A DNA stretch of 64,000 bases from Eutrophobius brisbanensis (GTDB taxonomy: Bacteria > Pseudomonadota > Gammaproteobacteria > Eutrophobiales > Eutrophobiaceae), in the NCBI GenBank assembly GCA_038131795.1, contig JAYPQE010000003.1:2356001-2420000 (forward strand), in the 5' to 3' direction. Positions 52,965-61,516 of the stretch are shown in pieces. The position numbers were made by a program, and so were the translations under genes. The first letter of the stretch is position 1, and every line of letters begins with the position of its first letter. A model generated the notes under the pieces. The model ran no database searches and was not told the origin of the DNA. It saw only the letters and a program-made list of their open reading frames with translations.

Positions 52965-53177
52965 TTTTCCATAACTGGTTGTCCCTTTAATCACGTAGGT
53001 GGTGATAAATTCATCACCGGGAATGGCGGTGTGTGATACGTCTACCGAGGCCTCCAGTATGGACATGCCCGGTTCCCTGACCTTGACCGAGTCTAGTACC
53101 ACCGCTGGGACCTTGTTCAGGGGTATCGGCACATGAGACCAGGCTGACAGCGACAGGCCTGCTGTCAGGCAGACCAC
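52965..53177 (-). pseudogene. 5' fragment of an exported PepSY-like protein gene
   Basis: Reading leftward from about GTG 53177, a frame gives a hydrophobic leader followed by NKVPAVVLDSVKVREPGMSI, LEASVDVSH and FITTYVIKGTTSYGK. This resembles a PepSY-like repeat (KVPA.V...K..PG..I.EA...Y.IKG...GK). At 52965 it runs into the antisense of the TonB receptor fragment. The coding part is thus about 70 residues and lacks its end. It follows the AKR gene directly, so it was the second gene of that minus-strand unit before the deletion. The family match is tentative. Confidence 0.6.
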
Positions 53178-53188
53178 GAGTAAAAACC

Positions 53189-54154
53189 TTACCGCCTGGG
53201 GAATGAATCAAAGCGTTGTTTCATTCTTTTGCGGGTAGCTTCATCGGGTAGACGCCCGGTTCCTGTAAGGATATTTTCTTCCAGGTGATAGGGTTTGGTA
53301 GTCTCGGTGACAATACTGGTGACAGCCGGATTACTCATAACATATTTAATATTAAACTGTGCCCAGCTGGTGCAGTCAAAGTCTGCCGTCCAGTCGGGCA
53401 TTGGTCTGTTTCTTACACGCACAAAATAATCACCACCGCCAAACGGGGTAATGATTATCACACCTATGCCCATATCCCGGGCCATGGGCAGGATGTGTTG
53501 TTCTGCCTCGGGTTCCACCAGTGAATAATTCACCGCAATCATGTCCGGTGGATATTTCTTCATATTGGCGATCATGTCTTCATGGCCGCTGGTATTGGAC
53601 ATGGTGTAACCGATGTAGCGGGTATCACCTTTGTCTTTTAATTCCAGCAAGGTTGGCCAGTGGATATCCAGATCCAGCATGCTATCCACAAAGATGACAT
53701 CAGCAGGGTGCCGGTCGAACAGTCTTCGGGTCTGGTTGAACTGGTCTATGGCCTGCTGTTTTGTAACTGAGCGGTTGTTGCGATCATCACTGCGTCCCAT
53801 CTTGCTGGTGACAAACAGCTTGTCTTTCCAGCGTGGGTCCTGAAGGACATGGCCGAAGGCGGTATCTACATCCAGCGGTCTTGGGGCAGTATCGATTACG
53901 CTGGCTCCCAGATTGACCATGAGTTGAATTAATTCCGAGACAGGTTCGGGGCCTGTTTGCATGATAGGCATGACTGCTGCAGATGATCCGAAGCCCACTA
54001 TAGGCAGCATTTCATTGGTGCCCGGGATGGCGCGTTTTATTAATGGTGGCGTGGAAGCGTTCATCTGGGCCAATACAGGCGTAGGTAAGGATGTCGCAAT
54101 ACCTAACCCTGCCGCTGTCCTTAGAAAAGACCGTCTGGAGTGGTGTTTAAACAT
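53189..54154 (-). CDS. Tat-exported aldo/keto-reductase-like protein (2)
   Basis: The 321-residue AKR-fold protein has a twin-arginine signal (SRRSFLRT, residues 6-13). It is collinear with the protein at 37923 (PIPGT.EMLP..GFGSSA, HPAD...V.SM.D.DIHWPTL.ELK). The tetrad Asp is in VIDTAP, Lys in VTSKMG and His in DIHWPTL, but the Tyr position reads DTAPRPLDVDTAFG without any Tyr, so standard hydride transfer chemistry with a Tyr acid is not possible. It would act in the periplasm, where free NADPH is absent. Head gene of a minus-strand unit whose second gene is truncated. Confidence 0.9.
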   Translation of the reverse strand: MFKHHSRRSFLRTAAGLGIATSLPTPVLAQMNASTPPLIKRAIPGTNEMLPIVGFGSSAAVMPIMQTGPEPVSELIQLMVNLGASVIDTAPRPLDVDTAFGHVLQDPRWKDKLFVTSKMGRSDDRNNRSVTKQQAIDQFNQTRRLFDRHPADVIFVDSMLDLDIHWPTLLELKDKGDTRYIGYTMSNTSGHEDMIANMKKYPPDMIAVNYSLVEPEAEQHILPMARDMGIGVIIITPFGGGDYFVRVRNRPMPDWTADFDCTSWAQFNIKYVMSNPAVTSIVTETTKPYHLEENILTGTGRLPDEATRKRMKQRFDSFPRR

Positions 54155-54287
54155 ATTAATGCCTTCAATTGATACAGGTAATAGAATCTTAGCATTTTTA
54201 AAAAGTTATGGATAAGTCAATGTATTACCCTAAATTAAGAATAAAAAAAGTAACCGGAACAGTGTTTCAGGACGAAAACATTAACTA

Positions 54288-56390
54288 ATGGTATTCTTCA
54301 AGCCTATGAAATCTATATATTTATTGATATCAATCCTATTATTTGCAATGGCTTACGTACATGCGCAGTCATCCAATGATGATGCTGAGGTGGTCAATTT
54401 TCCCGCGGACTATTTTGCCAAATTCAAACCCTTTACCGCCCTGGATATGGTGGAGCAGGTGCCGGGTTTTCAACTGGAAGAGAGTGATGATGGTACCCGG
54501 GGTTACGCTGGGGCAGGTGGTAACCTGTTAATAAATGACCGCCGTCCCAGTGCCAAGCAGGACCTGCCATCGGCCATATTAGATCGCATTGCTGCCAGTA
54601 CTGTAGAGAGAATCGAGTTGGTGCGTGGCCAGGTAAGGGGCATAGACCTTCGCGGCCAGTCGCAAATGATCAATGTCATCATCCGACAAAACACGCCGGC
54701 CACCGTTCAATGGGAGGCCACCATGCTGGTACCATTTCAGCATGGTCCGCTGACACCTTCTATTTATTCCTCATTATCGGATAGCTGGAATAACATTGAA
54801 TACAATGCTGGTTTTTCTATATATAAAAATTCCTATGGTCGCGATGGTATCGATGAGATTTTAGATGGTGATGATCTGTTAACGGAAGAGCGGATAAACG
54901 ACAGGGAAAATCGCAATACCTTAATCAAGGGGAATTTAAACGCTGTCTCAAGACTAGATGAAAAGACATTGCTTAAATTGAATACTGTCATTTCCTATGA
55001 GACCCGGGACCAGATGCTGGTGTCGGATCGCATACCGCAGGCGGTTGGAGCAGACCCACGGCAGGAAACATTTGATGAAGATATCAAACGACCCACCATT
55101 GAGGTGGGCCTGGATATTGAACGAAGTTTGACCAGTCAGATCCTTGGTAAGGCCATTGTGCTTTACTATCACACCGATGAGGATTCCTTAAAATCCCAAT
55201 TGGTGGTAGATGATGAAGGAAACCAGACCCTGGAGAGAGTGGCCGATGGTGACAGTGCCGCCCAGGAATTGATCACCCGGCTGGAATTTGACTGGACCTT
55301 TCATCCGAATCATAACCTGCAGATAAATTTAGAACGGGCCTATAACAGTCTGGATGGGTCTATCTTGCAGACCCTGGATACCGGGGCGGGGCCGGTGGAG
55401 GTAGCGGTACCGGGGGCGAATTCCTTTGTTAAGGAAGAACGCTATGATTTTCTCTTGCAGGACACCTGGTCACTGGGTGAAGTAGAACTGGATTACGGAC
55501 TGGGGGCCGAAACATCGACCATCTCCCAGACCGGAGATGCCGAGCAGAGCCGTGATTTCTTTTTTCTTAAACCCCAGGCCATACTCACCTGGTCAACCGA
55601 ACAGGCGCAGCAGACAAAATTCCGGGTGGCCCGTGAGGTGGCGCAACTGGATTTGAATGATTTTGTCAGCGCTACGGTGTTTGAAGACGATGACCTGGCA
55701 CTGGGAAATCCCAACCTCAAGCCGGACACCACATGGGTAATGGAGGTCAGTCATGAGCGCCGCTTTGGAAGTTTGACGGTGGTTAAAGTCAGGGCATTTC
55801 ATCACTGGATATCAGATGTTCTGGATTTATTACCCTTATCCGATACCTTTGAGACCCCGGGAAATATTGGTGACGGGCGTCGCTGGGGTATAGAGATAGA
55901 AAGCACCATCCCCATGGACTGGCTTGGTTTGAAGGGATCCAAGTTTGATATCAAGGCAAGGCTTCAGGATTCAACGGTGAATGATCCCGTGACCGGCAAC
56001 AGTCGGCGTCTGTCCAGCCCGGGCGGAGATTTTCCCATTATTTATAACGTGGAAAACAAGTATGCAGTGGAGATGGATTTCAGACAGGACTTTGAGGAAC
56101 ATCGGGTGGCTTGGGGTTGGGACGTCGTTACCCGGGCAAACAGGCCGCGCTATAAAGTCAACGAGCTGGAGATATATGACGATAAATATGTATTGAACCT
56201 GTTCGTGGAGACCACGAGATGGCTTGGGTTAAAGGTCCGGTTGTCAGGTAGTAATGTGATGGATTCTCCGGGTTACCGTGACCGTACCGTGTTCACCGGT
56301 CGTCGTGACCTGAGTCCGGTGCGATTCCGTGAAGTCCGCGACCTTGCGCGGGATCGGTCAGTCACTCTGTCTGTTAGCGGCGTATTTTAA
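54288..56390 (+). CDS. TonB-dependent outer-membrane receptor (paralogue 3)
   Basis: The 700-residue receptor has a signal peptide, a plug (PFTALDMVEQVPGFQLEESD, NLLINDRRPSAKQDLPSAIL, VERIELVRGQ) and a barrel ending VSGVF. It is closest in layout to the receptor at 13826. It is divergent from the AKR gene at 53189, with a 133-base intergenic region, and precedes a convergent gene of unsure function. A second ATG at 54306 is equally possible as start. Its ligand is probably linked to the neighbouring catabolic genes. Confidence 0.93.
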   Translation: MVFFKPMKSIYLLISILLFAMAYVHAQSSNDDAEVVNFPADYFAKFKPFTALDMVEQVPGFQLEESDDGTRGYAGAGGNLLINDRRPSAKQDLPSAILDRIAASTVERIELVRGQVRGIDLRGQSQMINVIIRQNTPATVQWEATMLVPFQHGPLTPSIYSSLSDSWNNIEYNAGFSIYKNSYGRDGIDEILDGDDLLTEERINDRENRNTLIKGNLNAVSRLDEKTLLKLNTVISYETRDQMLVSDRIPQAVGADPRQETFDEDIKRPTIEVGLDIERSLTSQILGKAIVLYYHTDEDSLKSQLVVDDEGNQTLERVADGDSAAQELITRLEFDWTFHPNHNLQINLERAYNSLDGSILQTLDTGAGPVEVAVPGANSFVKEERYDFLLQDTWSLGEVELDYGLGAETSTISQTGDAEQSRDFFFLKPQAILTWSTEQAQQTKFRVAREVAQLDLNDFVSATVFEDDDLALGNPNLKPDTTWVMEVSHERRFGSLTVVKVRAFHHWISDVLDLLPLSDTFETPGNIGDGRRWGIEIESTIPMDWLGLKGSKFDIKARLQDSTVNDPVTGNSRRLSSPGGDFPIIYNVENKYAVEMDFRQDFEEHRVAWGWDVVTRANRPRYKVNELEIYDDKYVLNLFVETTRWLGLKVRLSGSNVMDSPGYRDRTVFTGRRDLSPVRFREVRDLARDRSVTLSVSGVF

Positions 56391-56414
56391 AAAGCAGACT
56401 TTTTAATACCGACA

Positions 56415-58238
56415 TTATTGCTGGTACGGGTTTGTCCCATTAATAATACTATTGGCCCAGTTGGTCCAGTGCCTGCCAGGGTTTGATGAGTAATCTTCAT
56501 CATAATTACCCGGGGTGGTAATGCCCGGTAGTTCCGGGATCCAGTCACGGGCTAGGATCTCATCAGGATTGCCATAGCGCGACGCCAGGGCCCGTACTTC
56601 CGGGTCGTTGCTGGCGGTGATCTGTCCATACTCAATCAGGGTGATCCATTGACCGCCATCACGTAACCGCACCTGGTAAGTGGGTAACAGGGTGTGGTTA
56701 TGCAGGGCATGACCGATGGGCAGGTTATGTTTTTCACCAAAGGCAAAGGATTTGGGTGAGCGCTGGGCCTTTTCCTTGTCAGGTTCCGGTCCATTCTTTA
56801 CCTCTGATCCAAAAGACCAGTGGATCACCCCACCGGCATTGCGTTCAGACATGTTGTTCCCCACTAGGATCTCCCCAGGGTGTTTAAAATACTTGGGGTT
56901 TGTGGCGGTGCCGGCCTCGAACAACCACCAGAATCCCGGGTGTTCCTGGAATGGCCAGGTGAGTTCATTAATCTTTGGATAATTCAGCCAGAGCCTGAAG
57001 CCATCGCCGTACAGTCCACCACCGATGACATTCTGTACATAACCATTCTTGATGTGGATCTCCATCCTGGGATGATTGGAGGCATGGCTGTTGCTGGAGG
57101 AAATGATCCCATTCACCGTGGTCAACTGAACCGGTGGCAACCATTCATTACTTCGTGAGGGATAATTTATAACAGACGATGGAAAGATGCCCGATGACTG
57201 GGTAGGAATCATAAACATGTGGCCCTGGGCATAGGCACCCTGGCTCCAGGTCAGGGCCTGTTCGGGGGTCAGTTCAAAATAAAAGGCCGTTCCTTCAGGG
57301 TCCGATACTTCCACCCGGTCAACATAGGCGGTGGGTTCTGCCAGTTTGCTTTCAATCAAACGCCAGACATCAGACGGGTATGCCGGTACCTTGCTCATAA
57401 TATCGAAGTTATTCAGGTAGGTGTAATTACCGTATAGCTTTTCACCATGGTGTTGCAGGTCCTGGCGGGCAATGGCACGACCACTGTCACGCCAGAACAT
57501 TTTATTGACCTCTGGGTGTTCATCCAGGTATTTGATCACGGCCGCGGAGACGATCTGCATATAGTTTCTGGCAATCTCTCGCAGTTCCTCATTGGGATAG
57601 TCAAACTCCGGCCAGGTGGCATCTGCCAGTACCGGGTCCTTGTCCCGGGTCCACTGTACCGCTGCATCCCAATCGTGAATCTTGCCTGTGATATTTAGAA
57701 AGTTCAGCTCCTGCTGACCATCACCTGCCTTGAAGACGTTATGGATATCATCAAGCTGTTCCAGTACGGATTTGGGAATGCCGGCCAGTTCATGTTCAAA
57801 CAGGATCCTGGCTTCGACCTTTCTCTGTGCAAATGCCAGGGTCATGGCCTCCTGCACCATGGGGTCTGCGGTATGTGGTACCGGGATGAGGACAATGTCT
57901 CCGGGATCGGTCAGACCCAGCGGACTCCTGCCACCCCGTTGCTGGACCGCGTAACGGGCCTGGGGTAAGAGTTTTTCCATGGATTCGGGTGTCTTCAAAT
58001 AGCCTGGAAAGCGGGCGGTAGGTAGATCCGATTGCGGTCCCGGACCGATTAAACCCATGTCCTGTCTTAGTTTAGCGATATCTTCCGGGTTCCAGGGGGC
58101 ATAGACACGGTTCCGCTCATCGGCAGTCATTCGTTGTTGCTCAGGACTTAGATGCTGATCGGTATGGCCTGCATAGGAAAATAACATCAGATAAAAAATG
58201 GCCAGTAGAAGATTTAATACCCGAACCCGATCATTCAT
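56415..58238 (-). CDS. Exported 607-residue protein, possibly M29/NicX-like metalloenzyme
   Basis: The protein has a signal peptide (about residues 1-25). Its C-terminal half shows MEIHIKNGYVQNVIGGGLYG, HPGEILVGNNMSERN, GVIHWSFGSEV and LPIGHALHNHTL. This order of a glycine-rich strand, Glu-rich and His-rich segments recalls aminopeptidase M29 and the related iron dioxygenase NicX, but the match is weak and I cannot name the family with assurance. The N-terminal 270 residues are unrecognised. It stands between a TonB receptor (convergent) and a zinc hydrolase on the same strand, so a periplasmic catabolic role is likely. Confidence 0.75.
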   Translation of the reverse strand: MNDRVRVLNLLLAIFYLMLFSYAGHTDQHLSPEQQRMTADERNRVYAPWNPEDIAKLRQDMGLIGPGPQSDLPTARFPGYLKTPESMEKLLPQARYAVQQRGGRSPLGLTDPGDIVLIPVPHTADPMVQEAMTLAFAQRKVEARILFEHELAGIPKSVLEQLDDIHNVFKAGDGQQELNFLNITGKIHDWDAAVQWTRDKDPVLADATWPEFDYPNEELREIARNYMQIVSAAVIKYLDEHPEVNKMFWRDSGRAIARQDLQHHGEKLYGNYTYLNNFDIMSKVPAYPSDVWRLIESKLAEPTAYVDRVEVSDPEGTAFYFELTPEQALTWSQGAYAQGHMFMIPTQSSGIFPSSVINYPSRSNEWLPPVQLTTVNGIISSSNSHASNHPRMEIHIKNGYVQNVIGGGLYGDGFRLWLNYPKINELTWPFQEHPGFWWLFEAGTATNPKYFKHPGEILVGNNMSERNAGGVIHWSFGSEVKNGPEPDKEKAQRSPKSFAFGEKHNLPIGHALHNHTLLPTYQVRLRDGGQWITLIEYGQITASNDPEVRALASRYGNPDEILARDWIPELPGITTPGNYDEDYSSNPGRHWTNWANSIINGTNPYQQ

Positions 58239-58418
58239 ATATCACCCCATCATGTCTTCATATAGATATTCAGACCATTATTTCAGGATTTTTATCAAAA
58301 TGCATAATGTTAAATGTGAAAATAATGCTGCATCGGTATGCAGTTGTTATATACAGGTTAACTTAACGGTATGTCTCTCTATAATATTATTAACATACCA
58401 TTCCATGGGAGAGAAAAA

Positions 58419-58505
58419 ATGCATAGTCAACGTTCATTACGATGGCAATTATCTGGACTTATTGCATTGGTGGTGTGGTTGTTATTTGATATGTCCGTTA
58501 GATGA
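58419..58505 (+). CDS. Possible 28-residue hydrophobic peptide
   Basis: In the 291-base gap 58239-58529 an ATG at 58419 is preceded by GGGAGAG at a suitable distance and opens a frame ending TGA at 58503-58505. The peptide begins with a basic stretch (HSQRSLRWQ) followed by a hydrophobic run (LSGLIALVVWLLF), like a signal anchor. It may be a small membrane peptide or the surviving start of a lost gene. Support is only the ribosome binding site and composition. The rest of the gap shows nothing. Confidence 0.3.
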   Translation: MHSQRSLRWQLSGLIALVVWLLFDMSVR

Positions 58506-58529
58506 GAAATTTTTACCCTGCCCTTTGAT

Positions 58530-60041
58530 TCACTCGCCCATATATTCAACAAACTGTGACATGGGGGTAGGTTGCCCGTGGATTGGTACAATGGTCTCCA
58601 CGTCCAGTTTCAAGCGCTTCAGGTTTTCATAAAAGGTCTTGTTGCTGGCATTGGGCGGTCGATTGGCATTGGATGGCCTGGGTGAATAAAGATCTGCCTC
58701 GATGACCACCTTTTCTTCTGGCAGATAGGCGATCAACATCCCTTCCACGTGATTCAGTCCCTGGATGAGATGGATATCTACACGTCGTGAGTTGTCGGCC
58801 AAGACATATTTTTCCTTGACTGTCTCAAACACATAACCTTCCGACCATTCCTCCAGTGGAAACAGGGAATATCGGTCCGGTTCCAGCAGCCAGGGCCTCG
58901 CCCTCAAGACCTCCTGGTAGTAGGTTTTATTGTAGTCGTGTGTAATGACCGTGGCACCTTCATGTACGTAAGTCCTCAGGCCACCCAAGTGGTCCCAGTG
59001 GTGGTGGGAATTGATGATAAAACGGATCGGTTTGTCATCAATTAACTGATATATCTCTTCTATGACGGCCAGGGAGCGAGCTTCATTCTGCGGCGCTTCA
59101 AACACGGCTATGTATTCGTCAAATTCCATGACGACACTGTTGTGTGATCCGCCGCCCATCAACCAGACACCTTCAGCCAGTTCAGTTACCTCCACATTAA
59201 CCTCAGGGGGGTTGGCGCGCCTCACGTCACGGGGTACATCCAGTTCTGCACCACGGACGTTAACCGTGACTTCGGTTATATTTTCGAGTCCAAAGGCATG
59301 GTCGCCACCGCTGACATTGGGGAGGGTATCACCATCATCAAAATCATGATGCTGGTGCCAGCGTCCTGGAAATTTCAGACCGCCGATGTCCTTGTAGTTG
59401 GTGAACACAGTTTCGTAATACATGTCACCCACTACGGGGTTGGGCAGCCAGGTCTGGATCCGGTGCATCAGGCCTTCTTCACTGAAGGTAGCATTGATAC
59501 GGTATTTATCCTGGGCGATGAATGACACAACGTGTACCCATTCACCATATTCATTTCGTCTGATCACGGTAGAGTCAGATTCCATAGCGCCTTTGATAAA
59601 ACCATAAGGGGTGAGATAAATATCCAGCAATCGCCCTTCCGCCTTGTCCACAACCGGGACTATATCATCGCCCTGCATGTCCCAAGCATAATCACCTCGG
59701 ACCTTGTAGGTAAGGTGACGTTGGCCCTGGATTGGGATCCCACCGCCACCCCGGGTAGGGTAATCACCTTGTTCAATGACCAGTTCTTCAGTAGACGACA
59801 TGGAATCAAAATCAATGGTGCGGGTATAACTGGATAGTTCCAGACGGGGCCAGTCCATTGACGGCGTAAAATTTTGTCCTACGGCGCCCACCCAGCCAGT
59901 ACCTTTATACTGAATGGAGATCATCTCATCTACTCCCATTGCCCGTGATGCCTTTTCCAGCACCTCGTGTGCGTCCTGTGCGTATACACTCAGAGTATAG
60001 AGAAGAATAAACATACCATAAAGATTAGTTCGTGCGTTCAT
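58530..60041 (-). CDS. Exported two-domain metallo-beta-lactamase-fold hydrolase
   Basis: The 503-residue protein has a signal peptide (about residues 1-22, ending VYA-Q). Residues 25-270 form a beta-rich domain without recognised family, and the C-terminal metallo-hydrolase domain has HHHWDH at 346-351, GLNHVEGML, VIEADLYSP and PIHGQP as ligand motifs. It has all canonical zinc ligands, unlike the protein at 19258. Probably a periplasmic lactonase, esterase or similar. GGGGGG before ATG 60041 is the ribosome binding site. It is 33 bases downstream of metY on the same strand, so perhaps one transcript. Confidence 0.9.
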   Translation of the reverse strand: MNARTNLYGMFILLYTLSVYAQDAHEVLEKASRAMGVDEMISIQYKGTGWVGAVGQNFTPSMDWPRLELSSYTRTIDFDSMSSTEELVIEQGDYPTRGGGGIPIQGQRHLTYKVRGDYAWDMQGDDIVPVVDKAEGRLLDIYLTPYGFIKGAMESDSTVIRRNEYGEWVHVVSFIAQDKYRINATFSEEGLMHRIQTWLPNPVVGDMYYETVFTNYKDIGGLKFPGRWHQHHDFDDGDTLPNVSGGDHAFGLENITEVTVNVRGAELDVPRDVRRANPPEVNVEVTELAEGVWLMGGGSHNSVVMEFDEYIAVFEAPQNEARSLAVIEEIYQLIDDKPIRFIINSHHHWDHLGGLRTYVHEGATVITHDYNKTYYQEVLRARPWLLEPDRYSLFPLEEWSEGYVFETVKEKYVLADNSRRVDIHLIQGLNHVEGMLIAYLPEEKVVIEADLYSPRPSNANRPPNASNKTFYENLKRLKLDVETIVPIHGQPTPMSQFVEYMGE

Positions 60042-60073
60042 GATTACCCCCCATAGTGTTCCTTAGGAAAAGA

Positions 60074-61345
60074 TCAGACCTTGTCCAGTGCCTGTTCCAC
60101 ATCGGCAAGGATATCATCGATATTTTCTATACCGATAGAGAGTCGTACTAGGTCTGCACTGACACCTGCGGTCTTTAATTCCACCTCTGATAATTGCCTG
60201 TGTGTGGTACTGGCAGGGTGACAGGCCAGAGACTTGGCATCACCGATATTCACCAGGCGGGTGATCAGTTGCAGGGCATCTATGAACTTCGTGCCGCCTT
60301 CCAGGCCGCCTTTTATCCCAAAGCTGAGAATGCCGGCAGCACGGCCGCCACAGTACTTCTTCAGCAATGCATTGTCTTCATTGTCGGCGAGACCGGCATA
60401 TTTCACCCAGTTTACCTTTTTATGGGCCTTTAGGTATTCGGCCACCTTCATGGCATTTTCACAGTGGCGGTCCATGCGAACCGGCAAGGTTTCAATACCC
60501 TGCAGGATCTGAAAGGAATTAAAGGGTGATATCGCTGAGCCAGTATTACGTAATGGTACGACCCGGGCACGGCCTATATAGGCCGCTTCTGCTAATGCCT
60601 CGGTATACACCACACCATGGTAGGAGGGATCCGGTTCATTCAAACGGTTAAATCGTTCTGCGTGTTCTGCCCACGGAAACTTGCCCGAATCCACGATGAT
60701 GCCGCCGATACTGGTGCCATGACCTCCCAGGTATTTGGTCAATGAGTGCACCACGATATCGCAACCATGCTCAAAGGGCCTGCATAGATATGGAGTGGGA
60801 ACGGTATTGTCTACAATAACCGGCACACCTTTGGCATGTGCCAGCTCAGCAATTTTGGCCAGGTCCGCCACATCTCCTGCCGGGTTACCTATTGATTCAC
60901 AATAAATAGCCTTGGTGCGGTCATCAATCTTCGCCTCCATGGAGTGAAAATCCTTGGCATCCACAAAGTGGGTTTGGATGCCAATCTGTGGGAAGGTATG
61001 GGCAAACAGATTGTATGTCCCACCATAGAGTGTGCTGGTTGAGACAATGTTGTCGCCGGCTTCGGCAATAGTCAAAATGGCATAGTTAATGGCTGCCATG
61101 CCGGAGGCCAGGCCCAGACCGGCAATTCCATCTTCCATTTCCGCCAGCCGTTGTTCCAGGACCGCCGTGGTGGGGTTCATAATGCGTGTATAAATGTTAC
61201 CTTCAACTTTCAGATCAAACAGATCTGCACCATGCTGGGTATTATCAAAGGCATAGGAAGTAGTTTGGTAAATTGGCACCGCTACCGCCTTGGTGGTTGG
61301 ATCCGGTGAATACCCCCCGTGTATTGCTATGGTTTCTATTTTCAT
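60074..61345 (-). CDS. metY: O-acetylhomoserine sulfhydrylase
   Basis: The 423-residue PLP enzyme makes homocysteine from O-acetylhomoserine and sulfide in the cytoplasm. The PLP Lys is K204 in HSLTKYLGGHG. Typical strings are IYTRIMNPTTAVLEQRLAEME, ASGMAAINYAIL and CHPASTTHRQLS. Full length for the family. It starts at ATG 61345, downstream of a 170-base AT-rich region in which no S-box or other riboswitch pattern was recognised. With cysH at 31834 and the cysteine synthase at 49584 it completes a set of sulfur-assimilation genes scattered over the window. Confidence 0.96.
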   Translation of the reverse strand: MKIETIAIHGGYSPDPTTKAVAVPIYQTTSYAFDNTQHGADLFDLKVEGNIYTRIMNPTTAVLEQRLAEMEDGIAGLGLASGMAAINYAILTIAEAGDNIVSTSTLYGGTYNLFAHTFPQIGIQTHFVDAKDFHSMEAKIDDRTKAIYCESIGNPAGDVADLAKIAELAHAKGVPVIVDNTVPTPYLCRPFEHGCDIVVHSLTKYLGGHGTSIGGIIVDSGKFPWAEHAERFNRLNEPDPSYHGVVYTEALAEAAYIGRARVVPLRNTGSAISPFNSFQILQGIETLPVRMDRHCENAMKVAEYLKAHKKVNWVKYAGLADNEDNALLKKYCGGRAAGILSFGIKGGLEGGTKFIDALQLITRLVNIGDAKSLACHPASTTHRQLSEVELKTAGVSADLVRLSIGIENIDDILADVEQALDKV

Positions 61346-61516
61346 AATGTTATCCCTGAAGTTTATTGTTAGAGTTTTTATTTATGACAACATGCCATGA
61401 TTCAATTTAAAGACCAATGGCATTTTGTGTTTAGACGTAACTATATTTAATAAACAGTATAATAATTGTTAATAAAGTTATCATTAATTTTCAGATCCAG
61501 GACATATTTCCAGTAA

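Noticed and set aside
52650..53036. A 128-residue protein beginning as a TonB plug and ending in unrelated residues
   Set aside because: After the plug start the frame reads the antisense of a minus-strand gene fragment, so the tail is not a real domain; it is annotated as a receptor fragment instead.
52680..53177. Local inversion as the cause of the two opposed gene fragments
   Set aside because: A single deletion between two convergent genes explains the same layout with one event, and no second breakpoint was seen.
33977..60041. Antibiotic resistance or antibiotic biosynthesis island because of the metallo-beta-lactamase-fold genes
   Set aside because: No synthetase, transporter or resistance regulator is present; molybdenum hydroxylases, amidohydrolases and TonB receptors point to catabolism.
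61346..61516. SAM riboswitch before metY
   Set aside because: No paired helices with the conserved S-box, SAM-II or SAM-IV type core could be recognised by eye.
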